From NCBI GenBank assembly GCA_023446735.1, contig JAEXPQ010000324.1, positions 1 to 10,696 of the forward strand: 10,696 nt of DNA. Reading direction: 5' to 3'. The notes under the pieces were generated by a model. That model was not told the origin of the DNA. It ran no database searches and saw nothing but the letters and a program-made list of their open reading frames with translations. The position numbers and the translations under genes were made by a program. This stretch comes from Verrucomicrobiota bacterium. Its GTDB lineage: Bacteria > Verrucomicrobiota > Verrucomicrobiia > Opitutales > Opitutaceae. Of this stretch, positions 1 through 6,687 are shown one piece after another (the first letter of the stretch is position 1; every line of letters begins with the position of its first letter).

Positions 1-2
1 CC

Positions 3-824
3 CCCGAACCCGCCGCTCCCCCCCCCGCGAGCTATCCCGCCTACGTCCTCGGCAACACCCAACTGCGCCCGCTGCCCCGCACGGCCGACGGCCGCGACTA
101 CCTGTTGCACATCGCGCTGCCACCCTCCTACGCCACCTCCCCGGGGCGACGCTATCCCGTGGTGTACCAGTGCGACGCCTACTGGGGTTTCGTGCTGCTC
201 AACGGCCTCGCCTCGCCGCTGGTCTACGACAAGGTCGTTCCCGAGTTCATCGTCGTGGGGATCGGCTACGCGGGCGAGAATCTCGACTACGGCAAACTCC
301 GGCAATGGGAGCTCGCGCCGGTGCCGCTCGCCGAAGGCACCGACACCGGTCACGCGGACCGTTTCCTCGCGGCACTCGAGGAGCAGATCATCCCGCTGGT
401 CGAGCGCGAGTATCGGGGCGACCCGGGCCAACGCGTGCTTACCGGTTCCTCGCTGGGCGGGACGTTCACCCTCTACGCGCTGTTCGCCAAGCCCGGGCTC
501 TTCGCCAGCTACATCGCCATCAGCCCCGCCGTGAGCCTGGGCCGGGAATGGGGATTTGGTTACGAGGCCGAGTTCGCCCGCGACCACCGGGCCCTTCCGG
601 CGCGGCTTTTCCTCTCGGTCGGCAGTTGTGAATGGGCCGCCTTCGTCGCCGACATCCAGCGCTTCGACCGGCAACTCCGGGAGCGGGCCTACGAGGGGCT
701 GACCTACCAGTTCCGCACCATCGAGGGCGAACGCCACGCCGGCACCAACGCCGAGGCGCTCAACCGCGCCCTGCGTTTCGTCTTCGAGCCGCTCGCGCCC
801 GAGACCGGAGTTCAGAAGAACTGA
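3..824 (+). CDS. putative serine esterase, alpha/beta hydrolase (PF00756-like), 5' end outside window
   Basis: The reading frame is open from the left edge of the window, so the true start lies upstream. A TTG at 105 is only an internal alternative start. The visible part is 273 residues and begins with a Pro/Ala-rich stretch (PEPAAPPPAS), which looks like a linker after a signal peptide. Counting from the TTG at 105, the nucleophile elbow is TGSSLGG with Ser116. The likely catalytic His is His211 (GERHAG), and Glu176 in SVGSCEW is a candidate acid. The early YPVVYQCDAYW segment and the order of motifs match the putative-esterase family (enterochelin esterase, esterase D and feruloyl esterase relatives), which hydrolyses carboxylic esters. 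The substrate cannot be told. It stops 64 bp before the next plus-strand gene and shows no functional link to it. Confidence 0.85.
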   Translation, partial: PEPAAPPPASYPAYVLGNTQLRPLPRTADGRDYLLHIALPPSYATSPGRRYPVVYQCDAYWGFVLLNGLASPLVYDKVVPEFIVVGIGYAGENLDYGKLRQWELAPVPLAEGTDTGHADRFLAALEEQIIPLVEREYRGDPGQRVLTGSSLGGTFTLYALFAKPGLFASYIAISPAVSLGREWGFGYEAEFARDHRALPARLFLSVGSCEWAAFVADIQRFDRQLRERAYEGLTYQFRTIEGERHAGTNAEALNRALRFVFEPLAPETGVQKN

Positions 825-888
825 GCACCGACTGCGGCGCATTCCCGGGCTCGCCACGCGGTCCGGAACCGCCACGCTCCGCCGTTTC

Positions 889-2532
889 GTGAAACCCCAG
901 GCACTCTTTCTCGGATTGGGACTCGTCGCCGGCGCCGCCGGCGGTTTCGCCGTCGGCCAACACCGGCGTCCCTCCGCGCCCGGCCCGGCGCCCGCGACGC
1001 AGGCCGAGACTCCCGGCGCCACCGGTGTCACCGCGGAGGCGGCCAACGCGGCTCCGGCCGAAGCGGCGCCGACCGCGGCCGAGTCCGCCGCCGGAGAAGA
1101 CCGCGCCCGCATCGAGTCCTGGCTCGCCGCCGGCTGCCCGATGCGCGACTGGTCCGAGATCGTTCAGCTCCTCAACCACTGGTCGGATACGGACCCGTGG
1201 GCGGCCGTCGCCTTCGTGCACGGCGCCCCGCGCTTCCCCGAACGCACCAACGCGCTCTGCATCCCGCTCGCCGCCGCTGGCCGCGACGCGCCGGAAGCCG
1301 TCGCCGCCTGGCTACGCGACCGGGTACCCCTCGCGGCGCGCAAGGAACTCGCCACCCAGATCGTCGGCTCGCTCTGCGACCAGCACCCGGCCGCCGCCCT
1401 CGCGCTGGTTCGCGCGGAAGGCATCGCCGTCGAGCCGCACACCTTTACCTACATCGTCGGAAACCTCGTCCAGCAGGACCCGCCCGCCGCGCTCGCGCTC
1501 TTCGCCGCGCTCCCCGCCACCGAGCGCGTCACCTCCGCCGAACTGATCGCCAGCTTCTGGTCCGCCCGCGACCCGCAGGCCGCGGTCGCCTGGTGCGAAC
1601 ACCAGCGCGGCGAACCGCACGCCGACCTCGCTGCCCGCGGCGTGCTCCTCGCCCTCGCCAACCGCGACGCGGCGCTGGCCGCCGACGCCCTCCTCCGCCT
1701 CCAGCCCGGCGCCGAGACGATCGGCTACACCGTCAACGCCCTCACCTACAACGACGCCACCGTCGCGCTCCGCCTCGCCGAGCAGCTCGCCAGCGAGGCC
1801 CGCGCGGCCGCGGTGCGCGCGCTCGCCGAGAGCGCGCTCGGCACCGCCCCCGAACGCATCGCCGCCCTCGCCCACACCGCGCTGCCGCCCGCCGATTTCG
1901 AACCCCTCATGGTGTCGGCCTGGGCCAACTGGCGGCGCTCCGACCCCACCGCCGCCGAAGCCTGGGCCGAGCGTCTCGGCGATTCCCCGACACGCGCCGC
2001 CGTCCTCCGCGCCAAGCTCGAGGAAGTCGCCAACAACGAACCCGACCTCCTGCTCGCCAGCATCGACGCCGTGCCCGCGGGCGAGCTCGAGCGCACCTCG
2101 ATCCAGTCCGCCCTCAACAGCTTGCCCGTCGCCACCGCCGCGCGCTGGATCGCCGAGCGGCCCGACCTCGTGGAGCCCGCCTTCGCGGCCACGACCGCCG
2201 CCGGCTACTTCGAGGCCGACCGCGAGACTGCCACCGCCTGGGCCCTCACCCTGCCCGCCGGCACCGCCCGCGACCACGCGCTCGCCGCGACCGCGCGCGC
2301 TTGGAGCGAGAACGGCGACGCCGCGCAGGCCACCGCGACCGTCGCCGCCATCGCCGAGCCCGCCCTCCGAACCGCGGCGCGTTTCCGCGTCTTTCGCTCG
2401 CTCTACGAACGCGACTCCGCCGGAGCCCGCACCTGGCTCGCCGCCCAACCGCTCGCCCCCGAGGTGCGCGCCAACTGGGAGGACCTCGCCGCTTCCACCG
2501 CGACCGCCGCGCCGAGCCTGCATATCGACTGA
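889..2532 (+). CDS. membrane-anchored or secreted Ala-rich helical repeat protein, function unknown
   Basis: This is a 547-residue protein. I chose the GTG at 889 because it is followed at once by a hydrophobic signal or anchor segment (residues about 5-24, LFLGLGLVAGAAGGFAVG). No clear Shine-Dalgarno is visible, and the frame is open upstream without a better start. A low-complexity Ala/Pro/Thr/Glu linker follows (about 30-68). The rest is a chain of roughly 30-35-residue helical units, with signatures such as DPWAAVAF, HPAAALALV, DPPAALALF, DPQAAVAW, DPTAAEAW and ATAWALTLPAGTARDHAL. I know this pattern from uncharacterised verrucomicrobial proteins. It resembles TPR/HEAT-type solenoids, suggesting protein binding at the outer face of the inner membrane or in the periplasm. 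No catalytic motif was seen. Codon use fits the high-GC neighbours. Confidence 0.8.
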   Translation: MKPQALFLGLGLVAGAAGGFAVGQHRRPSAPGPAPATQAETPGATGVTAEAANAAPAEAAPTAAESAAGEDRARIESWLAAGCPMRDWSEIVQLLNHWSDTDPWAAVAFVHGAPRFPERTNALCIPLAAAGRDAPEAVAAWLRDRVPLAARKELATQIVGSLCDQHPAAALALVRAEGIAVEPHTFTYIVGNLVQQDPPAALALFAALPATERVTSAELIASFWSARDPQAAVAWCEHQRGEPHADLAARGVLLALANRDAALAADALLRLQPGAETIGYTVNALTYNDATVALRLAEQLASEARAAAVRALAESALGTAPERIAALAHTALPPADFEPLMVSAWANWRRSDPTAAEAWAERLGDSPTRAAVLRAKLEEVANNEPDLLLASIDAVPAGELERTSIQSALNSLPVATAARWIAERPDLVEPAFAATTAAGYFEADRETATAWALTLPAGTARDHALAATARAWSENGDAAQATATVAAIAEPALRTAARFRVFRSLYERDSAGARTWLAAQPLAPEVRANWEDLAASTATAAPSLHID

Positions 2533-2646
2533 CCGCGCGTCCGCGTTGCGGCCGCACCGCCGGGCCGCCGTGCATTCGAAATTTGGCTGCGCTGTAGAAC
2601 GGCTCCGCTATCGACGGGACCGCGACCGTCGCCATGCTCCGCCGCC

Positions 2647-3750
2647 ATGCGTCTCCTCGGGTTGGGATTCCTCGCCGTCTTCCTCGCGACCATCCGGCTG
2701 TTTGCCGTCTCCACTCCGGCCGATATCCCCTCGCCCCGACCGCAGGGCTGGATCGTCGACCAGGCGCAGGTCCTGCCGACCGAAACGCGCACCGCGCTCG
2801 ACCGGCTCCTCGACGAGGTCCCGCGGCATGACGGTGCGGAGATGGCCATCGTCACCGTGAACACCATCGGTGGTGCCGACTCCCGCCGTTTCGCCACCGA
2901 GCTCTTCAACCGCTGGGGAATCGGCGACCGCACCCGCGACAACGGCCTGCTGCTCTTCGTCGCCCTGCGCGATCACAAGGCCGAGATTGTCCTCGGCCGC
3001 GGTCTCGACACCCCCGCCCAAACCGCCCGCAGCGACCGCATCATGCGCGACATCATCGTCGCGCGGTTCCGCGCCGGCGACGCACCTGGAGCCATCGACG
3101 GCGGCGCCCGCGCCTGCGCCGAGCAGTTCTTTGGCGTCGGCGTCCCAACCGTCACCGGCCCCGAGCGAGTCGAGACACCCGCCGAGCCGCCCGCCCGGCC
3201 GGCGCCTCCCGCCCCGGCCCGCCCTCCCGCCTTCTCGCCGTTCGCCGTCCTCGTCCTCATGGCATGCGCCGCCCTCGCGGTCGTTTTCCTCGTCTGGTTG
3301 ATCGTGCATCAGGCACGCCTCGCACAGATCCACAACTGCCCGCAATGCCGGCTCCCGATGACCAAGCTCGACGAGGCGCAGGACGATGCCCACCTCTCCG
3401 CCGCCGAGCTCGCCGAAGAGCGGATCGGCAGCGTCGACCACATCGTCTGGCTCTGCCCCTCGTGCCTGCGGGTCGACAAAGTCCGGCGCGGTCGCTGGTT
3501 CACCCGTTACTCGGCTTGCCCGCGCTGCGGCGCACAGACCCGGAGCAGCGTCAGCCGCACCCTCGCCGCCGCGACGACGGTCACCACCGGTCTCGTCGAA
3601 GTCCGCGAACAGTGCGCCCATTGCAACGACAGCCGGGTGACCACCCGCGTACTGCCGGTCCTTCCCATCAGACCGGCCTCGACCGGCCGTTCCTCCTCCG
3701 GCTTCGGCGGCGGCCGCTCCTCGGGCGGTGGCAGCAGCGGCCGCTGGTAG
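2647..3750 (+). CDS. TPM-domain (YgcG-like) membrane protein with zinc-ribbon tail
   Basis: This is a 367-residue protein starting at ATG 2647. A second ATG at 2634 is out of frame, and no strong Shine-Dalgarno is seen. An N-terminal signal peptide (about 1-20) is followed by a TPM domain (about 34-162) with the family features GWIVDQAQVLP, RWGIGDRTRDNGLLLFVA and IVLGRGL. Next come a Pro/Ala linker (about 172-195) and one transmembrane helix (about 198-221). The C-terminal region has four CxxC pairs (Cys231/234, 270/273, 291/294, 323/326), suggesting two zinc ribbons. The extreme C-terminus is Gly/Ser-rich and ends GGSSGRW, a common ending in TPM proteins. By family, TPM proteins are membrane-associated; proposed roles include acid phosphatase activity and photosystem II repair in plants, but the bacterial role is uncertain. 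The TPM domain should face the periplasm and the zinc ribbons the cytoplasm. Confidence 0.87.
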   Translation: MRLLGLGFLAVFLATIRLFAVSTPADIPSPRPQGWIVDQAQVLPTETRTALDRLLDEVPRHDGAEMAIVTVNTIGGADSRRFATELFNRWGIGDRTRDNGLLLFVALRDHKAEIVLGRGLDTPAQTARSDRIMRDIIVARFRAGDAPGAIDGGARACAEQFFGVGVPTVTGPERVETPAEPPARPAPPAPARPPAFSPFAVLVLMACAALAVVFLVWLIVHQARLAQIHNCPQCRLPMTKLDEAQDDAHLSAAELAEERIGSVDHIVWLCPSCLRVDKVRRGRWFTRYSACPRCGAQTRSSVSRTLAAATTVTTGLVEVREQCAHCNDSRVTTRVLPVLPIRPASTGRSSSGFGGGRSSGGGSSGRW

Positions 3751-3773
3751 AATGCGGAGCGGTGGTCGGCTCA

Positions 3774-3794
3774 GCGCTGAACAACGCGCAGCGC
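3774..3794 (+). terminator. weak hairpin after the TPM gene, possible terminator
   Basis: GCGCTG (3774-3779) and CAGCGC (3789-3794) can pair as a 6-bp GC-rich stem over a 9-nt loop. The hairpin begins 23 bp after the TPM stop codon. No T-tract follows, so intrinsic termination is only a possibility; the position is the main argument. Confidence 0.3.
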
Positions 3795-3907
3795 GGTCGG
3801 GACGGCGACGGCGCGGGTCTTCCAGGAGCGCCGCGTTGCGCCCGAGCTCCCGCGAGGGCTCGCCGATGCCGGCGGGGTGGGTGTCCCCCCCCGCGACAGT
3901 CATCGCT

Positions 3908-3921
3908 CCCTGCCGGCAGGG
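3908..3921. repeat. 14-bp perfect palindrome CCCTGCCGGCAGGG
   Basis: The 14 bases are self-complementary. As RNA they can form a 5-bp stem with a CCGG loop. The element lies in the gene-free interval 158 bp after the TPM stop. It could be part of a terminator or a protein-binding site, but neither is supported by anything else in the sequence. Confidence 0.4.
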
Positions 3922-4060
3922 CAGTGGATTTGTCGTTGCCGGGGGACGTTACCGAACCGCAGCGACGCCAGGAGCGGAGGGAGGAAGCGGACGGCGTGAC
4001 AGGCGGAACGACTGGCGCGACGTGTGCCGCATGAGTCCACTCCGTGGTTACTTTGTCAAT

Positions 4061-4070
4061 TGTCGCGACA
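4061..4070. repeat. 10-bp palindrome TGTCGCGACA next to the tandem repeat
   Basis: TGTCGCGACA is a perfect inverted repeat and directly abuts the first TGTCCCC unit of the 21-bp repeat. Palindrome plus TGTCCCC units suggests a repetitive extragenic element end, but this is inference. Confidence 0.4.
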
Positions 4071-4122
4071 TGTCCCCTTCAACCCGCCCCCTGTCCCCTT
4101 CAACCCGCCCCTTCAATCCGCC
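4071..4122 (+). repeat. 21-bp tandem repeat, two full and one partial copy
   Basis: The unit TGTCCCCTTCAACCCGCCCC begins at 4071 (followed by one extra C) and again at 4092 with no mismatch over 20 bases. A third, partial copy at 4108-4122 (CCCCTTCAATCCGCC) has one mismatch. The array ends 15 bp before the stop codon of the minus-strand gene at 4138. There is no spacer structure, so it is not a CRISPR array. Confidence 0.75.
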
Positions 4123-4137
4123 TCGATATAACACTCA

Positions 4138-4869
4138 TCAAGGAGCGATTTTCGGAAACAGTGGACCGTAAGCATCGTAATCACCAAGACTCCCCGGAGG
4201 AAACGCCCTATCGATATCCTGTCGAAACGTGCCGGGCACAGGCAGCAATTCCGGGTTGATTGTATGTGTTATCACATACAACTTTTTTGTGGCATCATAG
4301 CGCACCAGCATTGTTTGCGGAACACTACCCCAATACGCATTGGATGCGTCGATCTCGCTACCGATTCGCTCAATAACAGTGCCAGACAAATCATCTCCTA
4401 GTATTGTCCGGAACATCGAGAGAGCCATCTCCCTCAACTGAGCCCCGTACTCCCGGTACGTAGGAATCTCGATTGCCGTTTCACCGTCCGGCAGTTTCCC
4501 GTGACGTGCAATCGCCGCCTCGTAATTCACACGCGCCTCATATATTGAGGAGAACACATCCTGTAATTGATCAATTTGATCCTCACTCAACCCAAGGCCG
4601 CCCGCGGTCTGAGCCAAGAATTTGATGCGATGCATATAGCTTGCCTTATCATTACTCCTGAACACACTTCGCGACGGCTGCATGAGCACCCCTACTGGCC
4701 ACTTAGTTTGCTTAGGGAACTCAAACTTCAACGGCTCATGAGTCGACGAACCTGCAGATCTACTTACGGGCGTTTTAGTAACCGCGCCGTCTCGGACAAC
4801 AAACAAGCCGACAGCGGCACTTCCGACAATTACCACAACCAGTATCGATATGGCTAAACCGATTCGCAT
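4138..4869 (-). CDS. low-GC membrane-anchored protein of unknown function
   Basis: This is a 243-residue protein starting with ATG at 4869. An N-terminal hydrophobic helix (residues about 3-25, with ISILVVVIVGSAAVGLFVV) predicts a single-pass anchor with the rest outside the cytoplasm. A linker is followed by a charged, probably helical segment (LGLSEDQIDQLQDVF through YEAAIARHGK), then a mixed C-terminal part including VRYDATKKLYVITH. I do not recognise a family. Its composition differs sharply from its neighbours: two sampled 60-base lines were 42% and 48% G+C, and its codons often end in A or T. Its start is only 10 bp beyond the IS630 terminus, and no Shine-Dalgarno is visible, so its native leader may have been removed. 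The protein-like composition and clean N-terminal anchor argue that it is a real gene, probably acquired. Confidence 0.75.
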   Translation of the reverse strand: MRIGLAISILVVVIVGSAAVGLFVVRDGAVTKTPVSRSAGSSTHEPLKFEFPKQTKWPVGVLMQPSRSVFRSNDKASYMHRIKFLAQTAGGLGLSEDQIDQLQDVFSSIYEARVNYEAAIARHGKLPDGETAIEIPTYREYGAQLREMALSMFRTILGDDLSGTVIERIGSEIDASNAYWGSVPQTMLVRYDATKKLYVITHTINPELLPVPGTFRQDIDRAFPPGSLGDYDAYGPLFPKIAP

Positions 4870-4879
4870 AGTAGTTTTA

Positions 4880-4905
4880 TTAATTCGGCAATGAGACAGC
4901 GCCTC
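4880..4905 (+). repeat. IS630 left terminal inverted repeat
   Basis: It pairs with 5966-5991 at 23 of 26 positions, with mismatches at repeat positions 13, 14 and 18. Its inner end overlaps the transposase stop codon (4904-4906). The adjacent TTA on the outside extends the pairing because the TA duplication is itself palindromic. Confidence 0.88.
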
Positions 4906-5938
4906 AGGCGGCGTAGGATGTGGTTGGTGACTGGAAGAAGGATTGGATCAGTGCGGGCTGGCGGTGGCAGGATCGCAACTGTCCGATCGCCTGCTGGCGC
5001 AGTTGCGCGGCATCGCGGGGGGCGGGCAGTTGGGCCAGCTTGCTCTTGAGCGAACGGTTGAGCCGCTCGTCCGGGTTGAGATCGGGGCTGTAGCTGGGCA
5101 GATGATGCACGGCGATCTGTTCGCGGTGGGCGGCGAGCCATTGTTTGACCGGCTTGCTGTGGTGCACCCGCAGGTTGTCGAGGATGAGGTAGACTTTGCG
5201 GCCGCCGGCCAGCCGGACCAACCGGACGAGGAACTCGATGAGCCGGGCCGAGTCCAGGGCGCCCGCGTAAACCATCCACCGGGCGCTACCGCGGTTGGTC
5301 ACCGCACTCATCACGGAGAAGCCGAAGCGCTTGGCCTGTTGTCGCACCGTGGGCGTCTGACCGCGAGGCGCATAGCTGCGTGGGGCGCTGGGCTGGTTGT
5401 TCACGCCGGTCTGGTCGCCCCAGAAGATCTCTGCTCCTTCGGCTTTGGCCGCGGCCGCGATGGCCGGGTAGCTCGACGTCAGCCATTCCTGCACGGCCTT
5501 GGGTTGCTGTTCGTAGGCTTTGCGCAACGGCTTTTGCGGGGTGAAGCCCCAGCGCTTGAGGTACTCGCCCATCGTGCGTACCGGCAGCTTCAGCCCGTAG
5601 CGCTGCTCGATCAACTCGGCGACGGCGCGGCGCGTCCACAACGCGAAGGGCAGCTTGAGCTGATCGGGCATCTTGTCGGTGATGAGCTTGCGCAACTCCT
5701 TCTCCTGCGCCGCCGTCAGCGTGCGGCCCTCGCCCAACGCGCGCCCGCGCTCGTCTCGCACCAGCGAAGCCAGTCCGTGCTCGCGCCGATGCTGGCCCCA
5801 TTGCCGCACGGTACGCACATGCACCCCGACGGCCTTCGCCGCGTCGGCCTGGAGCCAGCCCTCGTCCACCAACTGCATCGCGCGTCGGCGGGCCGCGCCG
5901 AGCTGTTCTTTGGTCATTTTGCGTCCGTCTTCCTTCAT
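4904..5938 (-). CDS. IS630-family DDE transposase
   Basis: This is a 344-residue transposase from ATG 5938. A GTG at 5950 (four more residues) and an ATG at 5917 (MTKEQLGAARR) are alternative starts. The N-terminal half contains a helix-turn-helix (about 22-50, ADAAKAVGVHVRTVRQW) and a second winged-helix-like segment (about 102-133, RTMGEYLKRWGF). The DDE catalytic core is visible as Asp175 (FWGDQTGVN), Asp254 (LILDNLRVHHS) and Glu291 (SPDLNPDERLN), with 36 residues between the second Asp and the Glu, as expected for the IS630/Tc1-mariner superfamily. The gene is a single uninterrupted frame with no programmed frameshift. It cuts and joins the ends of its own element at TA targets. It lies on the same strand as the genes on both sides, so PEP-CTERM transcripts could read into it. 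Confidence 0.95.
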   Translation of the reverse strand: MKEDGRKMTKEQLGAARRRAMQLVDEGWLQADAAKAVGVHVRTVRQWGQHRREHGLASLVRDERGRALGEGRTLTAAQEKELRKLITDKMPDQLKLPFALWTRRAVAELIEQRYGLKLPVRTMGEYLKRWGFTPQKPLRKAYEQQPKAVQEWLTSSYPAIAAAAKAEGAEIFWGDQTGVNNQPSAPRSYAPRGQTPTVRQQAKRFGFSVMSAVTNRGSARWMVYAGALDSARLIEFLVRLVRLAGGRKVYLILDNLRVHHSKPVKQWLAAHREQIAVHHLPSYSPDLNPDERLNRSLKSKLAQLPAPRDAAQLRQQAIGQLRSCHRQPALIQSFFQSPTTSYAA

Positions 5939-5958
5939 GACCTCAAGCACAGCACATT

Positions 5959-6606
5959 TCAGAAAGAGGCGCTATCTTTTTGCCGAATTAATAACGCGGC
6001 GATCGCTGCAGCACCCATCCATAGCGCGGTCGTCGCAGGTTCAGGAATCGCCGTCACGGAGTAACCGATGATCGTGGCGTTGAGACGGCTGACGGTGGGG
6101 GTTCCGAAGGTTTCGTCGGTCGCGCCCCAGATATTGAGCCAACGTGTATCAAACTCGCCCATGTCAACGGTGTGGGTTGGTGCGGTCGTATCGCTCAGCA
6201 GGGAGGGATCGGAGCTGCCAAGCCGAGCGGAGAACCCGGAATAGGAGAAACGATTCTGGATCGTGGGCGGCATCTCTTCGATCGCGAAAACGTCGCCGTT
6301 GATCGGGTCGTTATCGTAAACGTAGAAGCTCGTCGCCATCTGCATCTGGAACGATCCGACCGACAACAAGCCGTCGACGCCCTCGAATACCCGGCTGGAG
6401 ATGTCCCACGGCACGCCGGCCGCGGAGTCGACGGTGAGCGCCAGCGTCACCGGAGTGCCGATCGCCACGTCGTCGCCCCACGAGCCGGAGCCAGTGCTGA
6501 ATGAAGTGGTCACTCCCTCGATCTCGATCCGGTACAGCTCAGCGAATGCCGGGGTCACGAACAACAGCGCTAACAACGCCGCGAGGGTAGGATTCGGTGT
6601 TCTCAT
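5959..6606 (-). CDS. PEP-CTERM exoprotein, 3' end rewritten by IS630 insertion
   Basis: This is a 215-residue secreted protein starting at ATG 6606. It has a signal peptide (about 1-22, ending VTPAFA), a beta-rich body with no recognised enzymatic motif, and a C-terminal sorting region AIPEPATTALWMG...AALLI followed by RQK. PEP-CTERM tails (PEP, hydrophobic helix, basic cluster) direct proteins to the exosortase system for envelope attachment or exopolysaccharide-associated export; no exosortase is in this window. The last ten codons and the stop (5959-5991) lie inside the IS630 terminus, so the native end was replaced, yet the helix and basic residues are still present. No clear Shine-Dalgarno is seen. 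It may still be functional; a native tail would usually carry more arginines. Confidence 0.85.
   Translation of the reverse strand: MRTPNPTLAALLALLFVTPAFAELYRIEIEGVTTSFSTGSGSWGDDVAIGTPVTLALTVDSAAGVPWDISSRVFEGVDGLLSVGSFQMQMATSFYVYDNDPINGDVFAIEEMPPTIQNRFSYSGFSARLGSSDPSLLSDTTAPTHTVDMGEFDTRWLNIWGATDETFGTPTVSRLNATIIGYSVTAIPEPATTALWMGAAAIAALLIRQKDSASF
5966..5991 (-). repeat. IS630 right terminal inverted repeat, also read as coding sequence
   Basis: It is the inverted partner of 4880-4905 and lies just upstream of the transposase start. The PEP-CTERM reading frame crosses it, so this repeat also encodes most of that protein's last residues. Any transposase promoter would lie in or near it, but I could not pick out convincing -35 and -10 boxes. 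Confidence 0.88.
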
Positions 6607-6687
6607 TGTATGGAGTGGTTTCGGTCAGTCTTTTCTAGCCGGTTCGCGGTCTTTCCCCGTTTGGAGCCGTCGCGCTTGCCGCGCCAG

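Larger units (their letters stand above)
3751..4137. other. gene-free interval between convergent genes
   Basis: This 387-bp stretch separates the 3' ends of the TPM gene and the low-GC gene. Open frames cross it on both strands, but none has a recognisable motif, a plausible start or protein-like composition. It holds a possible hairpin just after the TPM stop, a 14-bp perfect palindrome (3908-3921), a 10-bp palindrome (4061-4070) and a short tandem repeat (4071-4122). Base composition drops from GC-rich to mixed at about 4040, marking the edge of the low-GC segment. Confidence 0.6.
4880..5991 (-). mobile_element. complete IS630-family insertion sequence (1112 bp)
   Basis: The element has one intact transposase gene between terminal inverted repeats. 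The left end (4880-4905) and the reverse complement of the right end (5966-5991) match at 23 of 26 positions, both beginning TTAATTCGGCAA. TA lies directly outside both ends (4878-4879 and 5992-5993), the target duplication expected for IS630/Tc1-mariner elements. Because each end also contains TTAA, the exact boundary is ambiguous by 3 bp: an ATTCGGC... start flanked by TA at 4881-4882 and 5989-5990 fits equally well. The intact frame and well-matched ends suggest a recent insertion that may still be active. The insertion lies between the body of the PEP-CTERM gene and the low-GC gene. Confidence 0.9.

Noticed and set aside
1312..2523. Minus-strand Gly-rich open frame of 403 codons opposite the repeat protein
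   Set aside because: Its Gly/Glu/Val richness is the complement of an Ala-rich gene. No start signal or motif was found.
2608..3903. Minus-strand open frame of 431 codons opposite the TPM gene
   Set aside because: Composition is biased (Gly/Ala/Asp/Arg), with no domain, and it lies opposite a convincing TPM protein.
4071..4122. Possible CRISPR array from the 21-bp repeats
   Set aside because: The units are directly adjacent with no spacers, only two are complete, and no cas gene is near.
3751..4171. Plus-strand open frame of 147 codons across the gene-free interval
   Set aside because: It runs through the tandem repeat and into the antisense of the low-GC gene, with no motif and a low-complexity Arg/Ser/Pro composition.
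4943..6064. Plus-strand open frame of 373 codons antisense to the transposase
   Set aside because: It mirrors the transposase frame, crosses the IS end, and has no recognisable domain. The minus-strand DDE transposase explains the sequence.
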